Shown: positions 42,903 through 53,159 of the stretch, in pieces
How positions within the stretch are numbered: the stretch's first letter is position 1
Layout: every line of letters starts with the position of its first letter
Source: Closterium sp. Naga37s-1
Lineage: Eukaryota > Streptophyta > Zygnematophyceae > Desmidiales > Closteriaceae
DNA: 64,000 bases
Direction of reading: 5' to 3'
Assembly: GCA_947471745.1 (NCBI GenBank)
Contig: CANJKZ010000084.1
Coordinates: 1,472,501-1,536,500 of the forward strand
Position numbers and translations under genes: made by a program
The notes under the pieces: model-generated
Told to the model about the DNA's origin: nothing
What the model saw: only the letters and a program-made list of their open reading frames with translations
Database searches by the model: none

Positions 42903-45900
42903 CTATTGAACCACGGCCATGATGTCCCCCTCCCGCACGAAGCAGAACCTGTCAGAGCCATCACCAATCGCCACCTGCAAGCATGGGGGCCAGCGATGCA
43001 CAAACAAGACCACCTCTGAGAAAAAAATGTTGATGGTGCATCCGCCATGAAGCATGCTTCTGAAAAGCGTGTGGATAGTTAGACGTGTTGGAGGATGAAG
43101 AGGCAAGGAATGCAATCCAAGTGCGCGTTGGCACCCTTGCAGCGGGCTGGGAGAGTGGGTGGGAGAGAGGCTCACCTCGTATGCATTCATGTCGGGAAAC
43201 ATGACCTGCACACAGCACACACCACAGCACACAGCACCACAGCACACAGCACAGCACACAGCACCACAGCACACAGGCACACAGCACCAAAGCACACACC
43301 ACCACAGCACACATCCAGAGCACACATGTATGGTCATTCAGTACAGTTGAGTTGGCCAATAGGCCAATAGGCCAATAGGCCGATAGGCCATGATCTAGTC
43401 TCGATGTTCAGGCCAGGCAGCTTCAATTCTGATTTGCACAGCCATGGGTGTGTGTGACTAGTGGCCATCGTACAGTGCAGTCTGATTTCAAAGGAGGGAC
43501 CTGGGAGGTTCTTGTTGATTTCTTGATAGCACGGATCACAGCACATGAAACCACGGCACGGCATGGCACGGCACGGCACGGCACGGCACGGCACGGCACG
43601 GCACGGCACGGCACGGCATGGCACAAGCAGCACTGTGAAGAGGCATGGCAATCATGTTGCACTGCTTCGACACTGGCACCCCTGCAAGTGCCTCCCCTTG
43701 CACCCACATGCATGCACTCCCGCCGCACCCACATGCACTCCAGCCGCACCCACATGCACTCCAGCCGCACCCACATGCACTCCAGCCGCACCCACATGCA
43801 CTCCAGCCGCACCCACATGCACTCCAGCCGCACCCACATGCACTCCAGCCGCACCCACATGCACTCCAGCCGCACCCACATGCACTCCAGCCGCACCCAC
43901 ATGCACTCCAGCCGCACCCACATGCACTCCAGCCGCACCCACATGCACTCCAGCCGCACCCACATGCACTCCAGCCGCACCCACATGCACTCCAGCCGCA
44001 CCCACATGCACTCCAGCCCAGCCCAGCCTCACCCACATCTCTTATCTTTGGTATATCTGCTATTTCCTCATTAAGGAGGCGAGCAAGGAAGGCGCCAAGG
44101 AGGGGAGTGAGGGCGGTGAGTAAGGGAGGAGCGTGGTAGGGGTTGAAGGCACGGCCTCGTCTGACTCACCTTCTGCCCTGCTGATGCCTTCTTCACCTCC
44201 TCCCCCGTTGATACTACCTGCGCCAGCATCGTGTCAACCCACCCCCCGCCCCCCCCCCCCCCCCACACACACCCACACCCATACCCACACACACACGGAC
44301 ACCACACACACGGGGCGTGCACACATAATTGCACAAGGTCAGGCATAACAGAAGCAAGTGAGAGGTTGAGACATGAGATAAACACGAGGGAGCAATGGAG
44401 GGCAGCAGTGGAGGGCAGCAGTGGAGGGCAGCAGTGGAGGGCAGCAGTGGAGGGCAGCAGTGGAGGGCAGCAGTGGAGGGCAGCAGTGGAGGGCAGGGCA
44501 GCAGTGCAGTGCAGGGCAGCAGTGCAGGGCAGCAGTGGAGGGCAGCAGTGGAGGTAGAGCCTTACCTGCCCGGTAAGGTATCGCTCGTACTTGACAGCCT
44601 GCGTGGGCAGCAGCACGCCCCCCGCTGACTTCTGCGCACGCAGGCGCGCACAGATGAGCACAGACAGATGGGCAGAGACAGATGGGCACAGACAGAGGGG
44701 CACAGACAGAGGGGCACAGACAGAGGGGCACAGACAGAGGGGCACAGACAGATGGGCACAGACAGAGGGGCACAGACAGAGGGGCACAGACAGAGGGGCA
44801 CAGACAGATGGGCACAGACAGAGGGGCACAGACAGATGGGCACAGACAGATGGGCACAGACAGAGGGGCACAGACAGAGGGGCACAGACAGAGGGGCACA
44901 GAGGGGCACAGAGGGGCACAGATGCGCAAAGAGGGGCATGCGGCAGATAGTGTGAATGGAAGGAGCACTCAGTGCGAGGGCGATGGGAAGTATTGAGAGA
45001 ACGTGGGTGGAGAGAGGAAGAGGAGAGGAGGGAGAGACGGTGGAGCATGGAGGTGATAGAGACGGTGGAGCATGGAGGTGATAGAGATGGAACGAGGTGA
45101 CAAGCGAGAGTGATGTCTCAGGTGGAAATGTATCAGGTGGGCAGGTGTAAACCTGAAAGTTAATCGCACGGTATTCGATTTGTATTCGATACTCGGATCA
45201 AATATAAAAAACAAATCAAATCGAGCAGCCATTCCTTATTCGACATGGGAGCATGGGAGCATGGGAGCATGGGGGCAGCACTCACCTGCTCGGGCTCATC
45301 CAGCTTCACCAGCAATCGCTCGCCTCGTGGCTGAACCTGCACGGACGGAGAGGACGGGAGAAAGGCGGAATCAGACGGAGACAAGGGGAAATCAGAAGGA
45401 GCAAGTGGGGAACCAGAGGGAGCAAGTGGGGAACCAGAGGGAGCAAGTGGGGAATCAGAGGGAGCAAGTGGGGAATCAGAGGGAGCAAGTGGGGAATCAG
45501 AGGGAGCAAGTGGGGAATCAGAGGGGAGCAAGCAGGGAGCAGAGATGGCGGCTGGTGGATCCGTTTCGTGTTGTGCTGCTGGCGGGCGAGCTGCTGGCGG
45601 GCGACGGGCGTGCAGCAGCCGGCCATCGTTGCCGCCTCCTACGCATCATGCCGCAGCAACTCGCACTGCATTAGCTTGCTGCGACTGTGGTGTTACCATG
45701 TTACCAGACGAGCGTTCACGTCGCGAGGACGACTTCACTGCGCCTCGTGCGGGTGCGCGGTGCAGTGCAGTTACCAGACAACCCGCAACTGCACTGCACC
45801 GCGCCCATTCTCCCACTCACTTGCCCCAACCCGCAACTGCACTGCACCGCGCCCATTCTCCCACTCACTTGCCCCAACCCTCCCTGCCACCGCCCCTCCC

Positions 45901-45994
45901 CGCCACCACTCCTCCCTGCCTCACGGCCTCACCCGCTTGTCGCTCAGCGCCTGCGCGATCTCCGCCGCGTTCATCGCCGCCCGCGCGCCGACCA

Positions 45995-46029
<35 letters not shown>

Positions 46030-46199
46030 CGCGACGAGCATTTTCTAGAACGAGATACCAACGGGGAGGAGAGGCTGTGGGTGCTGACAAGGCAGGTGCG
46101 CGCATTGGTGAGATTGGAGCGCGTGGTAGCCTGCAACGCGACGAGGCGAGCGGTGGGACGGAGGGATGGTGAGAACCAGGGGAGCAACGAAGAGAGCAT
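42903..46199 (-). CDS. Chloroplast GroES-like co-chaperonin (Cpn10), six exons
   Basis: Host gene read through splice sites on the minus strand. Exons: 45933-46199 (89 codons, Ser/Arg-rich, nearly acid-free start MLSSLLPWFSPSLRPTARLV, a likely chloroplast transit peptide, ending AAEIAQALSDKR); 45286-45336 (VQPRGERLLVKLDEPEQ); 44566-44631 (KSAGGVLLPTQAV, then KYERYLTGQ); 44170-44217 (VVSTGEEVKKASAGQK); 43176-43205 (VMFPDMNAYE); 42903-42974 (VAIGDGSDRFCFVREGDIMA, VVQ, stop). All introns are phase 0 with GT...AG ends (GTGAG, GTAAG). Joined, the exons follow the GroES fold order: P-G-R start, the mobile-loop region before AGG(V/I)LLP, the ERYLTG segment typical of plant chloroplast Cpn10, F-S/P-D-x-x-AYEV, and a C-terminal D-I-M-A-V. 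About 177 residues in all. It would cap the plastid Cpn60 ring and aid protein folding. The transit peptide and start codon are inferred; the five downstream exons are firm. Confidence 0.85.
43204..43320. repeat. CACAGCAC-type repeat, intron 4 of Cpn10
   Basis: Short CACAGCACCACAGCACACAG words starting at the acceptor side of intron 4. Non-coding. Confidence 0.75.
43350..43390. repeat. Four AATAGGCC units, intron 4
   Basis: GGCCAATAGGCCAATAGGCC continuing to GGCCGATAGGCC; a 9-bp unit. Confidence 0.75.
43553..43624. repeat. GGCAC pentamer microsatellite, intron 4
   Basis: About 13 perfect GGCAC units with a few GGCAT variants. Confidence 0.9.
43704..44016. repeat. 21-bp minisatellite, about 14 copies, intron 4
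   Basis: Unit CACCCACATGCACTCCAGCC plus G, nearly identical from copy to copy. Because 21 is a multiple of 3 it leaves all six frames open, which creates long spurious ORFs on both strands. Confidence 0.93.
44246..44310. repeat. C run and CA-rich tract, intron 3
   Basis: A run of C followed by CACACACCCACACCC words, just upstream (minus-strand sense) of exon 4. On the minus strand it is GT/G-rich. Confidence 0.7.
44393..44552. repeat. 13-bp minisatellite, intron 3
   Basis: Unit GAGGGCAGCAGTG repeated about 12 times, ending just before exon 3. Confidence 0.92.
44662..44932. repeat. 14-bp minisatellite, intron 2
   Basis: Unit GGCACAGACAGAGG with variant GGCACAGACAGATG, about 19 copies in a mixed order. 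Confidence 0.92.
45385..45530. repeat. 21-bp minisatellite, intron 1
   Basis: Unit GAACCAGAGGGAGCAAGTGG plus G, about seven copies, with GAATCAGAGG variants. Confidence 0.92.
45781..45876. repeat. 48-bp tandem duplication, intron 1
   Basis: ACCCGCAACTGCACTGCACC...CACTTGCCCCA occurs twice head to tail without a mismatch. Confidence 0.9.
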
Positions 46200-46915
46200 G
46201 AATCATCTCTGGACCTACTCGCCTGTGCACCTGTGCACGTGCGCGAGGCGAATACCGACGCAAGCGCACAGCGAGGGAGGGTTTAAGGACAATTAGAGAG
46301 AATGACGGGGGAAGAGAGGGGGGTTGAAGGGGCAACGGAAAGCGCCGGAGGGGAGCTTGACGAAGAGCGAGCGGTGGTGGGCGAGCATACGAGCGGACGA
46401 CGCGTGCGAGCACGGCACACGGCACAGGCGCGTGGGAAGCGAGGGCGAACTCGGCGTGAGAGAGGCATGCTCGTGGGGTGAGGGAGCGGAGAGGAAAAGA
46501 GGGCTCACCGCGCACGCGGATCGGTGGATGCAGGGGAGCGACACGGACGCCATGAGTGCAGTAGGGGGCTGACGGGCCGAGTAGCGACCGATCAAGTGCT
46601 GATGTTGGAGGCCTGGGAAAGCGCGAGGGGGAGACACACAGAATTATGAAAGCAGAGTTGAAGAGGTAAATCAAGGGCGAGGCAGGGCTGGTTTCGCTAC
46701 CACTGTCGCCCAAACTGCGAGGCGAATGGGCCAAGGCTTCGCGAAACTCCTACTCCGCGGAGTTCGGTTGGTCACCACGTGCTGGTGGGTTCTGATCTGA
46801 CGTGGCCTGCTCACCTCTCAGAGCGGCCAGTCTGGATTGTTCCTCCGAAACATACGCCACGCTAGCAGCTCCGAGTTCATTCAGGGTGAACTGTCGATTG
46901 TCGTACTAGTTATTA
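46200..46915 (-). promoter_or_regulatory. Upstream region of the Cpn10 gene
   Basis: No other gene is supported here. Upstream of the start it has a CACGTG G-box (46776-46781), TGACGTGGC (46798-46806) and a 12-bp palindrome ACTCCGCGGAGT (46752-46763) within 60 bp. ACGT cores bind bZIP/bHLH factors in plants. Whether these are used, and where transcription starts, cannot be seen. Confidence 0.35.
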
Positions 46916-46995
46916 AAAAGAGTGCCCTGAAATAACAAATAGCGCTGGTTGAGAAAACGAAAAGCCGAAGGCGATACGAGCTAGCCTCAGAGTCG

Positions 46996-47078
46996 AGTAC
47001 CTTAATCTCCCGGATATAGACCCTTGGTTCTTATGGAAAATTCGCTGAAAATACGAGGGGGGGTCTTGTAAAAGGCTA
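46996..47078. repeat. GTACC...AAGACCC repeat, copy 4
   Basis: GTACCTTAATCTCCCGGATA, TAGACCC, a 45-nt middle and GGGGGGGTCTTGT. The most complete copy with opposed GACCC and GGGTCTT ends. Confidence 0.5.
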
Positions 47079-47105
47079 AAGATTCTATAGTACATGGGTC
47101 CTATG

Positions 47106-47550
47106 TGTTGGAATTGGAAACAAGTAATTTAGCGCTTCTGAAGTAATCGAAGTATCGACACGAAACGGAGCAGACTACGGGGAAACAACACGCGAGTCAA
47201 CAACCGTAACAGCTGGAGGTTACGCGAAGGTCAAAGGTCACTAGCCTTTGACCTGACGAAAAATACAGTGCGACAGCAAGGACACATAAGTGACTCGATA
47301 CTGAGCAGTTACCCGAGTCGACACTGTATCGAACCGCAACAGCAAAAACAGTTAAAGTAGAACTTTTCATATTCCTTTGTAATCATATAAAAGCCTTGTA
47401 TTTCTCTGCTACTATCAACTTATCTTGTTCTCACATACCAATGCAAGGTGGTTCAAGTACATCTTTATTAAAACGCTTCCGCAAGCAACATTCCTACTTC
47501 AACAAGATCTTAGCCTTGAAAGATCCTAAGGGCTATTTCTCAGCCCAACA
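47106..47550 (+). repeat. 5' LTR of element H (445 bp)
   Basis: TGTTGGAATTGGAAAC...TCAGCCCAACA. It contains AGGTCAAAGGTCAC / CTTTGACCT inverted words near 47230. Its 3' part is repeated at 57283-57561. Confidence 0.93.
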
Positions 47551-47566
47551 TGGTATGAGAGCAAAC
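47551..47566 (+). promoter_or_regulatory. Primer-binding site of element H
   Basis: TGGTATGAGAGCAAAC, first base after the LTR. Confidence 0.8.
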
Positions 47567-47608
47567 AAGGCAAGATCGATTTCTCAAATATGTACGACAA
47601 CACAAGAC

Positions 47609-50600
47609 ATGGCAACACAGAAGGAGAGGAGCTCCTCCAACGGATCTCTCGGCACTACTCCTACTCCACCTCCAGCCTCTAGCCTACAAACAGAGGAAGG
47701 CACAGTAACAAGACCAGCTGCGGAGTCGACCGTTACTCCCGGGAATCAAGCAGCAGGCTTTGACCCAAGCATGATGGAGAAGTTCTTCTCCTTCATGTCC
47801 TTCTACGAGCAACACCAGCAAGCAACTCCTGCGCAATCAAACAACAGCGACAACAACAACAGAGCTACTCCGATGAGCCTCGACGGTTCATCCTATGCGC
47901 ACGGAAATCAACAGCAACCCACCTTTGCTCCGTACGAACCTCAACGTGGCTCCATCAGCTTTGCGCCACACCAACAATCTTCACCTGGACAAGAGAAGAC
48001 ATTGGACGCGCTTCAGGTGCAATCGCAATTCGCACATGTTCTAAAACTGCAGACATCAACACCTTTCGACGGAAAAGACCTCTATACCTGGTCATTCGAG
48101 TTCGAGCTGATGATGGAGGGCGCGCAAATACTTGGATTCTTCGACGGATCCCTGCCATACCCAGCGCATGGAACACAATACGACAAGCAGCAGTATAAAT
48201 ATCAGTCGCTGATGGCGTACACAATTCTTCTTCGAAACATAACACCGAACGAGCAGCAGAACATTCGGTCTTATCGAGGATATGGCAACTCCGCCGAGCT
48301 GGCATACGACCATCTGAAGAACCTGTATCAAGCAACAGACAGTGTTAACCAAACTCGTCTCATGGCACAGCTGACAACAGTGGAAACGAAACCCGGCGAA
48401 AAGGGAATGGCATATATCAGCCGCTGTCGTGGACTGCGCGACAGACTCCTTCGATGCGGAGGATCAATATCCGAAGAAGCCTTCGTAACGGTCATCATCG
48501 CTGGCCTCGGTCCTCATTGGCGCTCCACTCGAGCACTCCTTCGAGCTCACGGGAAAATCTCCGAAGCAGCACTCTGCGCCGAAATTCACGCTGAAGAGCA
48601 GGATATGGACCTGCACGAAGAACGACACAAGAAGAAAAAGTCAGCACCAGAATTCGCGTTTCACACTCAACGACGCTACAACAACAACAACAATCGACAA
48701 AACAACCGTCAGATACAACAATACGTCCCACCGTTCTGTCACCTCTGCAAGACGTCCGGACATCCTCGCACACACTGCCCGAATCAGCAGCAGTCGACGT
48801 CGCCGAAACGTCAACTTCGGCCCTCAAGCAGTCAAGTAGCTTCTACGCAGGCGCATCCCACCAATCAAGTACAGTCTTCAACGTATTCAACGACAAAACC
48901 TGCACAAGGAACAAGAAACATCGTGAGCTGCATGACAAGAACGACAGACTGTTGCATCACCGGATCACCACCGTTCTACTCACCAGAAGAACAAATCGAC
49001 GAGCGCACTCCTCGCCGTGAATCACTGCAGCCCAACCCGACGTATGCAGCCATCGCTCAAAGCGAGCCGTCCGGGAAAGACACTTGGTTCTTGGACAGTT
49101 GCTGCGGACAGCACATGTGCTCCTCGGGTCGCTTCGTTCAACAGGAACATCAACTTTAGCGCGAAGTTGTAATCACCGTCGCCAACAACCAGAACCTGCA
49201 CACACGACGACAAGAGATCGTACAACTTCAGTCTCGAGAAACTAACGTCATTCTACAAATGTCAAAGGTTTTGATTGCAGAAGGACTCGGCTACAACTTA
49301 CTCAGCGTCAGTCAACTGATGGCAAAGGGCATTCATGTCGAAGCAGACAGCACCACTCAGGAGTTCAAGTTATTCCACGGAAAGGGCGGACTCTACATCG
49401 GCAAGGCAATCTTGAAAAATAACGTATTCGTTCTTGACTTCGTTCCGGACCAAGGTACCGCCGACAGCGACGCCATCGTCAACTTCGCTTCTTGGACACA
49501 TCCACCCGATCTCGATCCCGATTTCAGTCCTGGAGGATTTTGGTATTCACATACCATACCTGAAGCAGAAAGAACAAGGGCATTAGCAATAATCCGGCAA
49601 GAAGAGATACCATCGACAGCAGCGGAGACAACATCGGCAGCAGCAGCAACACCTACGGCACCAATCGCAACCTCTTCAACAGCACCAGCTCTCATCGACG
49701 ACACTCCACCGACTCCTGCGCAGCAGTTAACTCCCACTCCACGTGAAGTTCACAGAAGCGCCAACCTCACCGCGGGTTTTTACTCCAACTCTGACCTGTA
49801 CAGGCGCTCACCCGGACATCGTGCGAGCGAATCACTCTGGCACGAAAGACTGGGTCATCCAAGCAACACAACGTTAAATAACACGATCAAGGCAGCAGTA
49901 CTCGACAAAGATTCTTTACTTCTACCAGACGGCAGAGAACTTCAATGAGTCCGAGGAACCTGTTTTACTTGCCCCGAATCCGACTTACCTCATCAACCAT
50001 TTGTCTCTCACCACAATCCAAGCGCGCCAGCCTACGCACCACTCGAGAAAGTATACAGCGACATCCTGTATACTCACGAACAAGGACAGGGAGCATATAA
50101 CTATGTTATTACTTTCATCGACGCCGCCACCCGATATGTCTGGCACCTCAACCTCCCATGTCGCGACATGGCCTTCGAAGCCTTCGTCGCTTGGCTACCC
50201 GTGGCAGAACAAGAATCAGGAGCAAAGCTAAAAAGCTTCCAGTCAAAGGAGAGGGGAACATCAGTCACAAAGGTTCAGGCAGTATGTCGCAGAACGAGGC
50301 ATCAAGCGACTGATCTCGCTTCCCTACACCCATCAACAGCAAGGCGTGGCAGAACGGATGAACAGGATTCTCCAGAACACCATGCGCAAATTGTTGCGTG
50401 GCATGCGACTGCCCAACCACCAGTGGCCTGAGGCGATGGACCACGCTGTCATGCTGCACAATTTTCTCTCGTCATCATCACTCCCGAACAACGCATCACC
50501 CCACCTGCTGTGGACAGGAAAACTGGGCAACACAAAAATGTTACGAGTTTTCGGGTGCATGGTACAGTACCGACCGCACACTGCAAGAGCCGGAAGATTT

Positions 50601-52742
50601 TCCCAATGCGCACAGTGGGGGCTACACCTGGGCATCGAAAAGCATTACAACGCATGGAAGATTTTTGACATCCACTCGAAGGAAATAGTAGCAGCACGTG
50701 ATGTCATTTTCTACGAGCGAATCACACTTCAAACATACCTGCACAACCTGGTAGCAAATCGCGACCTCACGGGCGGCTTCCGTGGCAACCGAGCTTTCGC
50801 TTCAGCAGCAGACGAAGCTGACTGGGACGAGCAGAACGTGCACGGCGCATCTGAGGAAGTAGGACCACTCCCATACAGCTCCGTGCCCATCTCCATGGAC
50901 GACGACAATCCTCGCGAAAGTGTCAACGCCGAAACCTACTTCGACTTCGCCGACACTGGTTACGTTACACCCCAACCGGCTGACACCAACGTCTACGAAC
51001 GCATAGGACCCAATTTCCTACTGGATCCAGAAGTGGGAGATGAAGCAGCTTATCCCGAGGATGCAAATCTCCCCCGCTACACACAGAGTGGACTGCAGAT
51101 ACTGGGACTCATCACCGCCGTCCACGGAGCAGCACCGCCTAAGGAGCCTGCCAACATTCAGCAGGCTCTGGGGGGGGAACACAGGGAAAAATGGTGCGAA
51201 GCCATGGACAGAGAGTTAAAGGCGCTCCAAGAACGCAACACCTGGAAAGTCGTGCTTATCGGAGTGGCACGCAACAAGACCATTCTCACGGGAAAATGGG
51301 TTTTCCGCGTGAAAACAAAAGCCGACGGAACAATCAACAAATTCAAGGCACGCTGGGTCGTGCGTGGCTTCAACTAAGAGCAAGGACGAGACTTCACGGA
51401 AACATTTGCACCAGTTAGCCGACATACCTCACTGCGGATTCTCCTCGCGATAGCAGCCATGAACCGGAAGAAACTTCGACAAATCGATGTCGCCAACGCA
51501 TTCCTCTACGCCCCTGTCGATGCTGAGATCTTCGTTGAACTCCCGCACGGGTCTAACGCAGACCCCAACCAAGTCTGTCAGCTAGAAAAGTCGCTTTACG
51601 GCATCAAACAAGCCCCGAGACTATGGCAGCAGCATCTTCACGCCCGCCTAATCCGCATCGGATTCCTCCAACTACCGCACGACCAAGGGATGTACCGACT
51701 CACTAAGGGGACTGACTACATCCTACTCATCGTCTACGTAGACGACCTCCTCTACATAGGCTCCACCGATGACATAACGACCTGGTTTGAAGGGGAGCTG
51801 CAGCGAGATCTCACACTCACCGTCGTGACTACCGTGACACAGTACCTGGGACTCAACATACAAGACGGCGACAACGCAATCTACCCCAGCGCTGAAAAAT
51901 ACACGGACACCATCGCTAAACGATTCGGACTTACTCCAACTGCCATCACCACGCCATACCGCTACACCGACGGAAATCGCAAAGTCTCTGCCCTACTCAA
52001 ACCCACCGGCATTCGCGACTACCAACAGAAGCTAGGCTGTCTACTCTTCGCAGCCATTACCTGCCGACCGGATCTATCTTACTCAGCTAGTCAACTCGCT
52101 ACCTACCTCAAGAAGCCTGAAGCCGAGCACATGATGGAGCTCGACCGTGCACTTCACTACCTCGTCAGCACCCCGACGATTGGACTAACCTACCACAAAA
52201 CCGGAACTACGACACCTAAGTTAATCGGCTACGTCAACGCCGTTCACGCTGGAGATTCCTAACACAGACGATCTCGAACTGGCTACATCTACCGACTCGA
52301 ACCTATCGGCCCTATCTCATGGTAGTCGAACAAGCAAGAGCTAATCGCTCTCTCCTCAGCCGAAGCAGAATATATCGCACTCTGCTCAGCCAATAAGGAA
52401 GGACTATATCTTCACGAATTGCTAGAGGAAGCAAAATTGGCTCAGTTGCCCAGCTTCTCCCTCTTCTTCGACAACCAATCGGCCATTCGTATAGCGAACA
52501 AAAATGGGTTCGCGAATCGAACGAAGCCCATCGCCCTCCAGTACTTCTTCGTAAAAGACGAAATCGAGAAGGGAAGACTCGAACTATCCTACTGTCCCAC
52601 ATCCGAGATGGCAGGCGATTACTTGACCAAGAAACTTGGAAAACAGAAGTTCGAGTACTGCATGCTGCTGACTGGACAAGGACACGTCATCAGCAGCGAC
52701 ACTCCAGAAGCGAAGGGGAGTGTTGGAATTGGAAACAAGTAA
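47609..52742 (+). pseudogene. Gag-pol of element H with a few stops and one frameshift
   Basis: Gag starts MATQKERSSSNGS at 47609. The open frame continues upstream into the LTR, but this Met lies downstream of the primer-binding site and fits. MSLDGSSYAH, gag core FDGKDLYTWSFEFELMMEG, knuckle C377-X2-C-X4-H-X4-C390, protease D496-S-C-C-G-Q-H-M. Stops at 49157 (TAG), 49946 (TGA), 51375 (TAA), 52260 (TAA) and near 52326 (TAG), and one frameshift near 50245 inside the integrase core, where the second catalytic Asp is lost. GVAERMNRILQNTMRKLL supplies the integrase Glu. RT has IDVANAFLYAPVDAEIFVE, YGIKQAPRLWQQHLHARLI and VYVDDLLYIG. RNase H keeps FFDNQSAIRIANKNGFANRT but HAGD is followed by a stop. 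Recently dead. Confidence 0.9.
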
Positions 52743-52846
52743 TTTAGCGCTTCTGAAGTAATCGAAGTATCGACACGAAACGAAGCGGACTACAGCGAAA
52801 CAACACGCGAGTCAACAACCGTAACAGCTGGAGGTTACGCTAAGGT
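52721..52846 (+). repeat. 3' LTR of element H, left piece
   Basis: Starts TGTTGGAATTGG after the GCGAAGGGGAG tract and matches the first ~126 bases of the 5' LTR. It stops at AAGGT where the truncated LTR of element I begins. Confidence 0.9.
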
Positions 52847-52932
52847 ACAAAAACTAACCCTAATTGGGTTATACCCCTTATGGGCTACCCCACTATAGCC
52901 GACACAAATGTAAGCACTAAAATGTTCTGACA
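52847..52932 (-). repeat. 3' LTR of element I, truncated
   Basis: Aligns with the inner 86 bases of the LTR at 57150-57282 (ACTAACCCTAATTGGGTT..., TAAGCACTA(T/A)AATGTTCTGACA). The junction to H carries a shared GGTACA word, typical of a microhomology deletion. Confidence 0.85.
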
Positions 52933-53159
52933 CACCCCCATAGGCAAAGTGGGGGAGAACAAGTGGTCACAAGTCCAGTCAAGAAAAGCAAAGCAAGCTC
53001 AGGGTGGATCACAAAGTCACCACACAGTCCGAGCACAATCAAAGGGCCAAAAGGCCAGTTCACATGCAGAGTTATATAAAAGAGAACAAACAATACAGTG
53101 ATCATACCCTAGCAAGTGCAAGCATGCAGGTATATATAGAGATCACAGTACAAGCAGAG

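Noticed and set aside
43704-44016. CRISPR array
   Set aside because: Direct tandem repeats without spacers in an intron of a eukaryotic gene.
43423-44139. Repeat proteins such as (SRTHMHS)n, (AAPTCTP)n and (GCGWSAC)n
   Set aside because: A 21-bp minisatellite leaves all frames open. It lies within intron 4 of the Cpn10 gene.
44071-44168. Alternative exon upstream of GTGAGTCAG in Cpn10
   Set aside because: The VVSTGEEVKKASAGQK exon ends at a good donor and aligns with the GroES family without extra residues, so extension is not needed.
44071-45048. 325- and 209-residue ORFs rich in CPSVCAPLSVPL
   Set aside because: Translations of the 14-bp and 13-bp intronic minisatellites. They do contain exon 3 and exon 4 of Cpn10, which is how those exons were found, but the ORFs are not proteins.
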